Assembly (NCBI RefSeq): GCF_030523955.1
Contig: NZ_JAUNHL010000002.1
Location: 1-64,000, forward strand
From: Neisseria sp.
GTDB taxonomy: Bacteria > Pseudomonadota > Gammaproteobacteria > Burkholderiales > Neisseriaceae
Direction: 5' to 3'
DNA: 64,000 nucleotides
Part shown: positions 52,051 to 59,615 of the stretch, one piece after another
Layout of the letters: the number at the start of each line of letters is the position of its first letter
Numbering within the stretch: the stretch's first letter is position 1
Made by a program: the position numbers and the translations under genes
Notes under the pieces: generated by a model
What the model was told of the DNA's origin: nothing
Seen by the model: the letters and a program-made list of their open reading frames with translations, nothing else
Database searches by the model: none

Positions 52051-52080
52051 GCCCGCCCGGTCGGTAGGCGGGCCGTTTTA
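52051..52080 (+). terminator. terminator before the tailspike gene
   Basis: GCCCGCC / GGCGGGC arms are followed by CGTTTTATT. It lies between protein 3 and the spike, so spike mRNA may depend on read-through. Confidence 0.7.
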
Positions 52081-52100
52081 TTAACCACGTGAGCGAGCAA

Positions 52101-53981
52101 ATGTCCGAATTAAGAGTTTTTAAAGAGGTGTCCAATCTTCCGGCCGAGCTGTTGCCTAATGGTATTTATCTTATCCGTACCGGTTCGGGGTTTGATATCA
52201 GAGTGGCGGACGCTACTGGAAAGGTGGCGCATAGTATTAATAACGGTGGCTTGACAACAGAACAGGCCGCTGCACTCAATCGTTTCCAAGCCTCTATCGG
52301 TACCGGTACCAGTATGAGCATTGCGTATCTCACTGATATCGCCAATACAAATGTCGGGGCAACGGTCGATAGGTTGGATGTAGCCTACTATTCCGCTAAC
52401 ACGACTAAAGGCGGCGGAATTTTCAAAAAAGTGCCTGCGACTACTGCTTTGGAAACCGGCATCGTTGTTGCCAGTAAAGACGGCCATCGTTTTAAGCGGG
52501 AGGTTGACGGCAATCGGTATGAGTTGGAAATGTTTGGATACGTTCCGGGATCATCAGATGATTCCGCTCTGTTTTTTTCGGCGCTCAAATGGGTGGCGAA
52601 GGCCGGCGGGCGGTTGGTGTTGCCTAGAAATGGCTCTTTATACCTTAATTATCCGGATTCAAGATCTAACTATATCCCGGCAGGCATCAAAGAAATTGAC
52701 GGCAACGGCTGTACGATTTTCCTAATAAATCCGAGCAATAATGAGATTTGGCTCGATGATGCAACAAGTGATTTAGAGATACATCACCTAACCATTCGCC
52801 CCGGTTCTGGGGTTGCACGTAGCGGTGGCATTTTCGGGCGCGGTGGATCTCGCGTACATATTCATCATTGTGACATTTATTCCCGGGCGAATCACAACAT
52901 TCTGTGCCGTATGGTAAGCATGGCCGACGGGTATATTACTCAAGACTGGGAAGTACACGACAATCAGCTAGAGCTTGATCGCGGTATTGATATTTCTCAA
53001 ACCAGTGGCTCAGCCGGGGCATATATAAACATCCTGTTTGATTTAGCGCGGATTGACCCTAACAATCCAAACAACAACATGGACACTCGCTGGGTAGCCG
53101 ATAAGGCAGTACCCAATGCAGAAGGACGTCGCCACCGAAACCATAAGGTGTACAACAACGATTGCAAGGGCGGCCGGTACGGAATAGCTTTGTATTTTTC
53201 CGAAGGTAGCGTTGTACGTGACAACCGAACAGAGAACAACACGCGCGGTATTGTGTTGCAAGATAAGAGCCGGGGAAACAAGATCTATAACAACCAAATT
53301 TATGACTATACAACCGGAATCCTGTTGGCCTATGAGCCGGAACTTAACGAGGTTTATAGCAACACATTGTATCGACGTGCAGGATGGGGATTTAATGGCG
53401 GCGGCCAAGGCCATATCATGTGTTATGTGCAACCGACGCGTAACACCATTCGAGGCAACAAGTGTCTTTGTGACGATGATGGCAGTCCATCATGGGGAAT
53501 TATGGTTGCGGTGAATGCTAACGGGAACATTGTCGAGGACAACGAGATTTACGGTAAATTGGGTCGCGCTGCAATCGTCCTGGAATCATCATGGGGCGGA
53601 ACTGCTGATAATGCGATTACCTACAGCGTAGCAAACCCTAACTGGAGCACGATGGATTCAATTGGCAACATCATTCGAAATAATATTATCGATGTATCGT
53701 CGCGGGTACCTGGTATTGTGCTGTGCTCCCGCAATGATGATACAGTCGTGCGCAAGTTGAGCGGCACCATTGTTTCGGGCAACCAATTCGGCGCTGGTAC
53801 AGCGATCAGCCAATACGTCCGCTTGATTACGCAAGATCCGGCAGGTATATCCGGCACCATCGGCCACTCTAATACCTATCCGCCAACGGCTACATCGGCT
53901 AACTTTATTATGGGCACGAGTGTGGCCTGGGCCAAATTAATCTCAGAGGCAAATCGCGCCTCTGTAGCTTGGGAGTCATAA
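52101..53981 (+). CDS. tailspike, right-handed beta-helix, candidate polysaccharide depolymerase
   Basis: The 626-residue product has the short N-terminal module shared with the previous protein (FKEVSNLPAELLPNGIYLI then VADATGKVAHSINN), a linker, then a pectate-lyase-like parallel beta-helix from about residue 150 to 590. Repeated N-x-I/V turns show the coils (VRDNRTENNTRGIVL, NKIYNNQIYDYTTGILL, NTIRGNKCLC, NIVEDNEIYGKLGRAAIVL). Such spikes usually bind and cleave capsule or LOS glycans. I chose ATG 52101 over GTG 52089; neither has a strong ribosome site. Confidence 0.82.
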   Translation: MSELRVFKEVSNLPAELLPNGIYLIRTGSGFDIRVADATGKVAHSINNGGLTTEQAAALNRFQASIGTGTSMSIAYLTDIANTNVGATVDRLDVAYYSANTTKGGGIFKKVPATTALETGIVVASKDGHRFKREVDGNRYELEMFGYVPGSSDDSALFFSALKWVAKAGGRLVLPRNGSLYLNYPDSRSNYIPAGIKEIDGNGCTIFLINPSNNEIWLDDATSDLEIHHLTIRPGSGVARSGGIFGRGGSRVHIHHCDIYSRANHNILCRMVSMADGYITQDWEVHDNQLELDRGIDISQTSGSAGAYINILFDLARIDPNNPNNNMDTRWVADKAVPNAEGRRHRNHKVYNNDCKGGRYGIALYFSEGSVVRDNRTENNTRGIVLQDKSRGNKIYNNQIYDYTTGILLAYEPELNEVYSNTLYRRAGWGFNGGGQGHIMCYVQPTRNTIRGNKCLCDDDGSPSWGIMVAVNANGNIVEDNEIYGKLGRAAIVLESSWGGTADNAITYSVANPNWSTMDSIGNIIRNNIIDVSSRVPGIVLCSRNDDTVVRKLSGTIVSGNQFGAGTAISQYVRLITQDPAGISGTIGHSNTYPPTATSANFIMGTSVAWAKLISEANRASVAWES

Positions 53982-54000
53982 GATATAGATTAAATAAGAC

Positions 54001-54090
54001 GGCGACGTGCCGGTGCGGGAACACCGACACGCCAGCCAAGCAGAATAGGCCTGCGTTAGCTTCAAAGCCGCCACCTCGCGAGGCAGCGGT
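54001..54090 (+). ncRNA. structured RNA leader upstream of com (candidate)
   Basis: Three consecutive hairpins can be drawn: a long one (54001-54033) with GTG-C-CGGTG pairing to CACCG-A-CAC and an outer GGC/GCC; GCAG/CTGC (54040-54054); and CCTCG/CGAGG with an outer CCGC/GCGG (54068-54089). No frame spans it. It could be the com leader or a separate small RNA; small multi-hairpin antisense RNAs such as c4 are known in prophages, but identity is not established. Confidence 0.45.
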
Positions 54091-54123
54091 ATTTTATCAC
54101 TAACGTACAAGGTACTGCGAAAA

Positions 54124-54303
54124 ATGAAACATCGTTGCAAAAACTGTAACAAGCTGTTGGCCATCGGCACGGGCAGCTTTGAAATCAAATGCCCGCGCTG
54201 CAAAACCAACAACCATATCCGCTCTTTAACAACTCAGAATGCCACCGAGCATCCCACCTTGCAGAAAGGACGCAATGGATGCCCGGAAAACACCCAACCC
54301 TAA
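54124..54303 (+). CDS. com: Com-like zinc-finger translational activator
   Basis: The 59-residue product has four zinc-ligand cysteines, C5-x2-C8 and C23-x2-C26 (RCKNCNKLLAIG and IKCPRCKTNNHIRSL), typical of Mu Com. In Mu, Com binds the com-mom mRNA and opens the mom ribosome site. Here its 3' end overlaps the C5 methylase start by 29 bp, a com-mom-like layout with a different modification gene. Confidence 0.85.
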   Translation: MKHRCKNCNKLLAIGTGSFEIKCPRCKTNNHIRSLTTQNATEHPTLQKGRNGCPENTQP

Positions 54304-55117
54304 ACCCACCGTCGGCAGTCTGTTCGCAGGCATCGGCGGATTCGACCTCGGCTTTGAGCGGGCAGGATTTCAAACGGCTTGGCAGGTCGAAATCGACCCC
54401 GTCTGCCGCGCCGTCCTCGGCGACCGTTTCCCCCATACAGAGCAACATCAAGACGTGCGTACCTGTCTGCCAGCACTCTCCCGCGTCGACGTTGTCGTCG
54501 GCGGATTCCCCTGCCAAGACGTTTCGGCAATGGGCAAGCGGCGCGGCCTTGCCGGAACACGCAGTGGGCTGTTCTTCGATGCAATGCGTATCGTGCAAAC
54601 CCTTCAACCGCGCTGGCTGGTGCTGGAGAATGTCCCCGGACTGCTGTTTTCAAACGGTGGCCGCGACTTCGAAACGGTGCTTGAAACGCTTGCCGAATGC
54701 GGGTATGTGGGATACTGGCGGGTGTTGGACAGCCGTTATTTCGGAGTCCCCACAAAACGCCGCCGCATATTCATGGTCGCAGGTCTTCGAGAGCTGCCCC
54801 CCGTGGAGTTCTTGGGTGATGCCGGACCAATGGCGCGCGTATCTGGCAAGACGGAAGCGGGCAGCGCGTGGGCGGACGCTCATCCTACGCTGCTTGCGGG
54901 TTTTGCCGACGGCACAAGTATCGACATATCGGGCGGAAATATCGTCGCTGTCGAAAACAGTCGGCATCAGATGGTTGAGCGGGCGCGAACGTCTGACCAT
55001 TATGGGCTTCGGCGCGGACTGGATGCGGCCAACGCTCGTGAGGCTCGGGCTGCCGGAAACGCCGTCTGCCCTCAAGTCGCGCAGTGGATTGCCGAAAAAC
55101 TGATACATACCTTTTAA
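54275..55117 (+). CDS. C5-cytosine DNA methyltransferase
   Basis: The 280-residue enzyme methylates cytosine at C5 using S-adenosylmethionine. Motif I is SLFAGIGGFDLGFERAG (residues 15-31), motif IV is GGFPCQDVSAMGKR with catalytic C80, motif VI is ENV (118-120), motif VIII is PTKRRRIFMVAG, and motif X includes AAGNAVCPQVAQWI. No restriction endonuclease lies beside it, so it is an orphan. It probably protects phage DNA. Compact target-recognition domain; its target sequence cannot be read. Confidence 0.92.
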   Translation: MDARKTPNPKPTVGSLFAGIGGFDLGFERAGFQTAWQVEIDPVCRAVLGDRFPHTEQHQDVRTCLPALSRVDVVVGGFPCQDVSAMGKRRGLAGTRSGLFFDAMRIVQTLQPRWLVLENVPGLLFSNGGRDFETVLETLAECGYVGYWRVLDSRYFGVPTKRRRIFMVAGLRELPPVEFLGDAGPMARVSGKTEAGSAWADAHPTLLAGFADGTSIDISGGNIVAVENSRHQMVERARTSDHYGLRRGLDAANAREARAAGNAVCPQVAQWIAEKLIHTF

Positions 55118-55169
55118 ACATACCGAGCGCCGCGAGTGCCGTTTTTATTCTTATATATAAGGAGTCAAA

Positions 55170-55940
55170 ATGACACCCAAACCGCAACCGCTCGTGCCGT
55201 GGATGGGCGGCAAACGCCGCTTGGCCAAACACCTACTGCCCCTGTTTCCCGGGCACCAATGCTATGTCGAGTTATTCGCCGGCGGCGCGGCGCTGTTTTT
55301 CATGCGGCCGCAACCGGCCAAGTGCGAGGTGCTCAACGATCTCAACGGCCAACTCATCAATCTTTACCGAGTGGTGCAACACCATTTCGACGAGTTTGTA
55401 CGCCAGTTCGAGTGGACGCTGACCAGCCGCGAAGTATTCGCCCGTCTGCAATCCACTCCGCCTGATGTGATGACCGACATCCAACGCGCTGCCCGCTTCT
55501 TCTACCTGCAACACACCGCCTTCGGCGGCAAAACCATCGACCAACATTTCGGCACCGCCACCACGGGTGCGGGCTTTAAAGCAGCCGATATAGCAGACCG
55601 TCTGAAAGCAGCGCAGCAGCGGCTCAACGGCGTGTACATTGAGAACGAGCCGTGGGAAAAGTGCTTCAAACGCTACGACCGCGAACACACCTTCTTCTAC
55701 GCCGACCCACCTTATTGGCAGCTGGCTGGCTATGACCGCGCATTCGACTGGCCGCAATACGAGCGCCTGGCCGATGCGATGGCTAATAGCAGGGGCAAGG
55801 TAATGCTGTCCATCAACGATCACCCTGACATTCTCGATCTGTTTAAAGACTTCAGCATCCGCCGCCTTGAACTTGCTTATTCAGTTGGCCGAGACAAAAC
55901 GCAAAAGACCAGCGGCGAGCTGGTCATCTGTAACTACTAA
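55170..55940 (+). CDS. DNA N6-adenine methyltransferase (Dam, D12 class)
   Basis: The 256-residue enzyme has motif X (PLVPWMGGKRRLAKHL), motif I (YVELFAGGAALFF, residues 32-44), and the catalytic DPPY at 179-182 (FYADPPYWQLAGYDR). The order X-I-IV marks the Dam/alpha class, for which GATC is the usual target. It follows the C5 enzyme by 52 bp, so both modifications are probably laid down together late in infection. Confidence 0.92.
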   Translation: MTPKPQPLVPWMGGKRRLAKHLLPLFPGHQCYVELFAGGAALFFMRPQPAKCEVLNDLNGQLINLYRVVQHHFDEFVRQFEWTLTSREVFARLQSTPPDVMTDIQRAARFFYLQHTAFGGKTIDQHFGTATTGAGFKAADIADRLKAAQQRLNGVYIENEPWEKCFKRYDREHTFFYADPPYWQLAGYDRAFDWPQYERLADAMANSRGKVMLSINDHPDILDLFKDFSIRRLELAYSVGRDKTQKTSGELVICNY

Positions 55941-55946
55941 TAAGAC

Positions 55947-55970
55947 AAAAGTCCCAGCGTCGGGACTTTT
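55947..55970. terminator. bidirectional terminator at the right end of the phage
   Basis: AAAAGTCCC and GGGACTTTT arms enclose a 6-nt loop. It lies directly after the Dam gene and insulates the phage from the host gene fragment. Confidence 0.85.
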
Positions 55971-56064
55971 CTATTAGTGGATTTGTAACATGGTTACACA
56001 GTGTGCAACAAAATTAAAAACTATTTATCTCAAAAAACGCGCCGATTTATCGCGCGCGGCTTCA

Positions 56065-56070
56065 GCCGCT
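56065..56070. repeat. right 6-bp target-site duplication of the prophage
   Basis: GCCGCT matches 14564-14569. The phage right end just before it reads GCTTCA. Confidence 0.85.
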
Positions 56071-56147
56071 TCAGCCGCCGCGAAGACGTTTACTATCGCG
56101 ACCAATGGCTGAAACCAAACGCATACGATGCAGACAATCACCCGTAG
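56071..56147 (+). pseudogene. GNAT acetyltransferase, 3' part
   Basis: Joined to 14179-14569, this segment continues the frame as FSRREDVYYRDQWLKPNAY and ends at TAG 56145-56147. The phrase DKR then R-F-S-R-R-E-D-V-Y-Y-R is a natural GNAT C-terminal strand. It has no start of its own. The following gap to 56372 holds no gene I can see. Confidence 0.88.
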
Positions 56148-56372
56148 ACCCGACCTTCCGGCAAAAATTCCCGCAAACGGCAAAATAATAGCCGTCTTTC
56201 GCAAAATAAAATCAAGTGCTAAGCATCAAAATGCCCCCAAGCACAGCCAATACCGCCAAACTGCAAACCGATATCATCCATCATTCGGTTTTCTTATGAT
56301 AAACCCTTGAATTTCCCGAAAATCAAACCATATTGCCAGCATGACTGACTAGCGAGACAAGCAAAAGCCACC

Positions 56373-57341
56373 ATGACACACACCGTACACCTCAAATTCG
56401 AAGATATCGACAACACCGTGCTGCAACGGCTCTCCGGCGCGCTGGATAACAACCTCTCTACCCTAGGCAAAGCGCTGAACATCCAAATCAGCCGCCGTTT
56501 TGCCGACTTCACCTTTATCGGCGAGCTGGCCCACGCCGGCCGTCGCGCCCTGCTCTCGCTGGCCGAAACCGCCGAAAAGCGCGACTTGGAAGAAAACGAC
56601 ATCCAGCTTGCCGCCGTTGAAGCGAAAACCGCCGACGCCGCCCACGTCGAGCAGCGGCAGGACAAACAATACTATCTGCAAACCAAACGCGGCAGCATAG
56701 GCGGCCGTACGCCGCGCCAAAACGGCTACATCCGCGCGCTCGTCAACCACGACATCGTGTTCGGCCTGGGCCCCGCCGGTACCGGCAAAACCTATCTGGC
56801 CGTGGCCGCTGCCGTCGATGCGATGGAAAAACATCAAATCGAGCGCATCGTATTGGTGCGCCCGGCGGTGGAAGCCGGCGAGAAGCTCGGTTTCCTACCC
56901 GGCGATTTGGCGCAGAAAGTCGACCCTTACCTGCGGCCACTCTATGATGCTTTATATGAACTGATGGGCTTCGACCGCGTAACCAAGCTGTTGGAAAAAG
57001 GCCTGATCGAAATCGCCCCCTTGGCCTATATGCGCGGCCGTACCCTCAACGGCGCCTACGTGATTCTCGACGAAGCGCAAAACACCACGCCCGAGCAGAT
57101 GAAAATGTTCCTCACCCGCATCGGTTTCGGTGCCAAAGCGGTGATTACCGGCGACTTAAGCCAGATCGATCTGCCGAAAAACATTAAGTCCGGCCTGAAA
57201 GATGCCAAAGAAAAACTGCGCGACATCGAAGGCATTTATTTCCACACCTTCACCAGCGAAGATGTGGTGCGCCATCCTTTGGTGCAGAAAATCGTCGAAG
57301 CCTACGACGCGGCCGATGCGCAAAACACCCATGCCGAATAA
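56373..57341 (+). CDS. phoH: PhoH family ATPase (YbeZ)
   Basis: The 322-residue cytoplasmic ATPase works with YbeY in RNA and ribosome quality control in many bacteria. Walker A is [13 protein letters not shown] near residue 130. Walker B is [24 protein letters not shown] near residue 228, the PhoH hallmark, followed by [10 protein letters not shown]. ybeY, a CorC-like gene and lnt lie downstream, the same gene neighbourhood as E. coli ybeZ-ybeY-ybeX-lnt, here spread out by extra genes. Confidence 0.95.
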   Translation: MTHTVHLKFEDIDNTVLQRLSGALDNNLSTLGKALNIQISRRFADFTFIGELAHAGRRALLSLAETAEKRDLEENDIQLAAVEAKTADAAHVEQRQDKQYYLQTKRGSIGGRTPRQNGYIRALVNHDIVFGLGPAGTGKTYLAVAAAVDAMEKHQIERIVLVRPAVEAGEKLGFLPGDLAQKVDPYLRPLYDALYELMGFDRVTKLLEKGLIEIAPLAYMRGRTLNGAYVILDEAQNTTPEQMKMFLTRIGFGAKAVITGDLSQIDLPKNIKSGLKDAKEKLRDIEGIYFHTFTSEDVVRHPLVQKIVEAYDAADAQNTHAE

Positions 57342-57386
57342 TTTTCAGACAGGCATTGTTTAACACCGTTACAGGAAAAAGCCACC

Positions 57387-57983
57387 ATGCAAAACCTCGC
57401 CTTTCCGCTGCACTTCTCGTTTAAAGTACTCACTCCTTCCAACGATTTTTCGGTATTCGACGCCAACAACCAAGAGGTTGCCTATACCCGCCAGAAAATC
57501 TTCAAAATCAAAGAGGCGATACAGGTTTACCGAAGCAGCGGCCGGCAAAACCTGCTCTACACCATCAATGCCGACCGCATCATCGACTTCAACGCCTCCT
57601 ATACCTTCCGCGACGCGGCGGGTAACGTATTCGGCGCCGTCAAACGCTCGGGCATGAAATCCTTGTGGAAAACCCATTACCAAACCAGCGACGCCGCAGG
57701 ACAAACCGTATTTTCCCTGCACGAAGAAAACCCGCTGGTGGCAGTGGTCAACGGTTTTCTGGAAGAAATTCCTTTGGTCGGCATGTTAAGCGGCTTTTTC
57801 CTCAACCCCAGCTACGCCATCAACGACGCCCAAGGCCGCACCGTCTTCCGTCTGCGCAAACTGCCCTCCTTCTTCGAGCGCAAATTCCGCTTGGAAAAAG
57901 TCGGCGAAGCCGCGCCGGAACAGGAACAGCTGGCCCTGCTCTCCGTGATGCTGCTGATGCTGATGGACGGCCGCGACGGTTAA
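57387..57983 (+). CDS. LURP-one/tubby-like fold protein
   Basis: The 198-residue product has beta-strand repeats typical of the LURP1-like fold (FSVFDANNQEVAYTRQKIFK, YTFRDAAGNVFGAVKRSG, YAINDAQGRTVFRLRK). The membrane-phospholipid scramblase group shares this fold, but no function is known for bacterial members. A DUS lies between it and phoH (57344-57355). Confidence 0.75.
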   Translation: MQNLAFPLHFSFKVLTPSNDFSVFDANNQEVAYTRQKIFKIKEAIQVYRSSGRQNLLYTINADRIIDFNASYTFRDAAGNVFGAVKRSGMKSLWKTHYQTSDAAGQTVFSLHEENPLVAVVNGFLEEIPLVGMLSGFFLNPSYAINDAQGRTVFRLRKLPSFFERKFRLEKVGEAAPEQEQLALLSVMLLMLMDGRDG

Positions 57984-58010
57984 CCAACCAGATCGAATGG
58001 TTTGCACGGC

Positions 58011-58045
58011 AATGCCTGTCTGAAAACCGTTTTCAGACAGGCATT
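58011..58045. terminator. inverted uptake-sequence pair
   Basis: TGCCTGTCTGAA (58013-58024) faces its complement (58032-58043). It ends the LURP-like gene. Confidence 0.8.
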
Positions 58046-58095
58046 GCCGTGCAGTAAAAGATAAACGAAATGCAAACATTCCCATTTCGCAAAAT

Positions 58096-58383
58096 GCAAG
58101 CTTTGCAAAATATCCGGACGTGGATGAAGTTTGAAGCGTAGCAGCACAGCGAGTGCCGACATATCAAGAGACCTTTGCAAAACCCTCAGATCTGGATGCA
58201 GTTCAAGGCGTAGCAGCGCAGCGAGCGCAGACATATCAAGTAGATAGGCAAGCGAGCGAGCAGCACACAACGCAGAAATGCGCCACAGATGGGGGTTTTG
58301 CAAAGGTCTCAAAATAAATAGGCAACCAGCAAGCAGCGCGCAACGAAGAAATTCGCCGCAGACGGGTATTTCGCAAAGCTCTC
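58096..58383. repeat. outer, older MITE copy interrupted by an inner copy
   Basis: Left end GCAAGCTTTGCAAAATATCCG and right end (complement) GAGAGCTTTGCGAAATACCCG are diverged versions of the inner element's ends. Removing the inner copy (58168-58310) leaves 145 bp, close to the inner length of 143. Internal words such as GACATATCAA and TAGGCAA appear in the same order as inside the inner copy. Confidence 0.7.
58168..58310. repeat. inner 143-bp MITE with IS5-like ends
   Basis: Both ends read inward GAGACCTTTGCAAAACCC, an 18-bp perfect terminal inverted repeat that resembles the ends of IS5-family elements common in Neisseria. No coding sequence. It is inserted within an older copy of itself. 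Confidence 0.78.
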
Positions 58384-58504
58384 AAAATGCCTGTCTGAAA
58401 CCGAACAAAGCCCATTTTTACGACCGTTAAAACATGCCCCGAGCATTCGGATAAACGTTTCGTTATAATAGCCGAAACCTTTTAACCACCCGCCCCAACC
58501 CGCC

Positions 58505-59068
58505 ATGACATTCACCACCCTCGTCAGCATCGCACTCGGCATCGGCCTGGCCGCCAGCTCGGGTTTCCGCGTGTTTCTCCCGCTGTTTGCCCTCAGCCTG
58601 TCCGCCTATTTCGGGCTGTGGCCGTTAAACGAAAGCTGGCAGTGGCTGGCCTCGCCTGCCGCCGTCACCATCTTGGGCGTGGCCACCCTGGCCGAAGCCG
58701 TCGGCTATCTGGTGCCTTATTTCGACCACTTGCTCGATACGCTGGCGATTCCCTTGGCCGGCCTGGCCGGTACCGCCGTGGTTGCCTCCACCGCCGCCGA
58801 TCTCAGCCCTGCCGTAACCTGGGCGCTGGCGATTATCGCCGGCGGCGGTGCGGCGGCAGCGATTAAGGGCACCACCGCCACCACCCGCGTGGCCAGCACC
58901 GCCGCCACCGGCGGCTTGGCCAATCCGGTCGTATCGCTGGCCGAAACCGGCATGGCGGTTTTGATGACGGCGCTCAGCCTGTTTTTACCGGTTTTGGCCG
59001 TATTATTGGTGATAGCTCTGGTAGTGTGGCTGGCTCGCCGTTATACCGCCCGCCGTCACACGCTTTAA
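58505..59068 (+). CDS. DUF4126 domain membrane protein
   Basis: The 187-residue product has about five hydrophobic segments. The N-terminal LGIGLAASSGFRVFLPLFALSL and a central Gly/Ala/Thr-rich GGGAAAAIKGTTATTRVASTAATGGLANP fit DUF4126. Function unknown. It lies 30 bp before ybeY. Confidence 0.82.
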   Translation: MTFTTLVSIALGIGLAASSGFRVFLPLFALSLSAYFGLWPLNESWQWLASPAAVTILGVATLAEAVGYLVPYFDHLLDTLAIPLAGLAGTAVVASTAADLSPAVTWALAIIAGGGAAAAIKGTTATTRVASTAATGGLANPVVSLAETGMAVLMTALSLFLPVLAVLLVIALVVWLARRYTARRHTL

Positions 59069-59097
59069 TCTATCCTTATCTTTTATCTATCCGTTCC

Positions 59098-59613
59098 ATG
59101 AAAACCGCCAAACGTTACGCTTTTTTGCAACAGCTCTCCCAGCGCTTTCCCTTCCATTTCGACAACCTCAGCAGCATCGATAAGCTGCCCGGCGAACGCG
59201 ATTTCCGCCGCTGGGTGTGGCAGGCGGTTAAAAACGAATACCGCCGCGCCGAAATCAGCCTGCTGCTGCTCGATGAAGACGAAGCGCGCGCCTACAACCG
59301 CGATTACCGGCAAAAAGACTATGCCACTAACGTATTGAGCTTTGCCCTCAACGAAGGCGAAAACGGTTTTGACGCTGAAAACGACGTGCTCACCGGCGAT
59401 TTGATCATTTGCCCGCAAGTGGTGTTGCGCGAAGCGGCCGAACAAGGCAAAACGCCCGAAGCGCATTTCGCCCACCTCACCCTGCACGGCGCCCTGCACC
59501 TGATGGGCTACGACCACATCGACGATAACGAATCCCAAATCATGGAAGCACTTGAAATCAAGCTGATGAATCAGTTAGGATACGGCAACCCTTATTCTCA
59601 GGATGAATACTGA
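59098..59613 (+). CDS. ybeY: rRNA maturation RNase YbeY
   Basis: YbeY is a zinc-dependent endonuclease needed for 16S rRNA 3'-end processing and ribosome quality control. The 171-residue product shows the metal motif HLTLHGALHLMGYDH near residue 125 (H-x3-H-x5-H) and the NVLSFALNE strand near residue 78. I chose ATG 59098 (MKTAKRYAFL); the open frame extends upstream into the DUF4126 gene without a good start. Confidence 0.95.
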   Translation: MKTAKRYAFLQQLSQRFPFHFDNLSSIDKLPGERDFRRWVWQAVKNEYRRAEISLLLLDEDEARAYNRDYRQKDYATNVLSFALNEGENGFDAENDVLTGDLIICPQVVLREAAEQGKTPEAHFAHLTLHGALHLMGYDHIDDNESQIMEALEIKLMNQLGYGNPYSQDEY

Positions 59614-59615
59614 CT

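Larger units (their letters stand above)
14570..56064. mobile_element. Mu-like transposable prophage, 41,495 bp
   Basis: The element starts TGAAAC and ends GCTTCA, so both ends read TGAA(A/G)C inward, as expected for a TG...CA transposing phage. Inward from both ends lie related words: GAGATAAATA (left 14582-, right strand near 56035) and GCGCGATAA, likely transposase-binding repeats. It encodes a DD35E transposase, MuB-like ATPase, GemA, Mor, Mu-type head genes, a P2-like contractile tail and a com-methylase cassette. Late lysis/packaging genes lie at the left end running leftward, unlike Mu. Confidence 0.93.

Noticed and set aside
54001..54123. Late dyad upstream of com
   Set aside because: I looked for TTTTAA-N6-TTAAAA with the 33-bp spacing and did not find it; com seems to be controlled differently.
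58096..58383. CRISPR array
   Set aside because: The repeated words are parts of nested MITEs with inverted ends; there are no regular short repeats with unique spacers and no cas genes.
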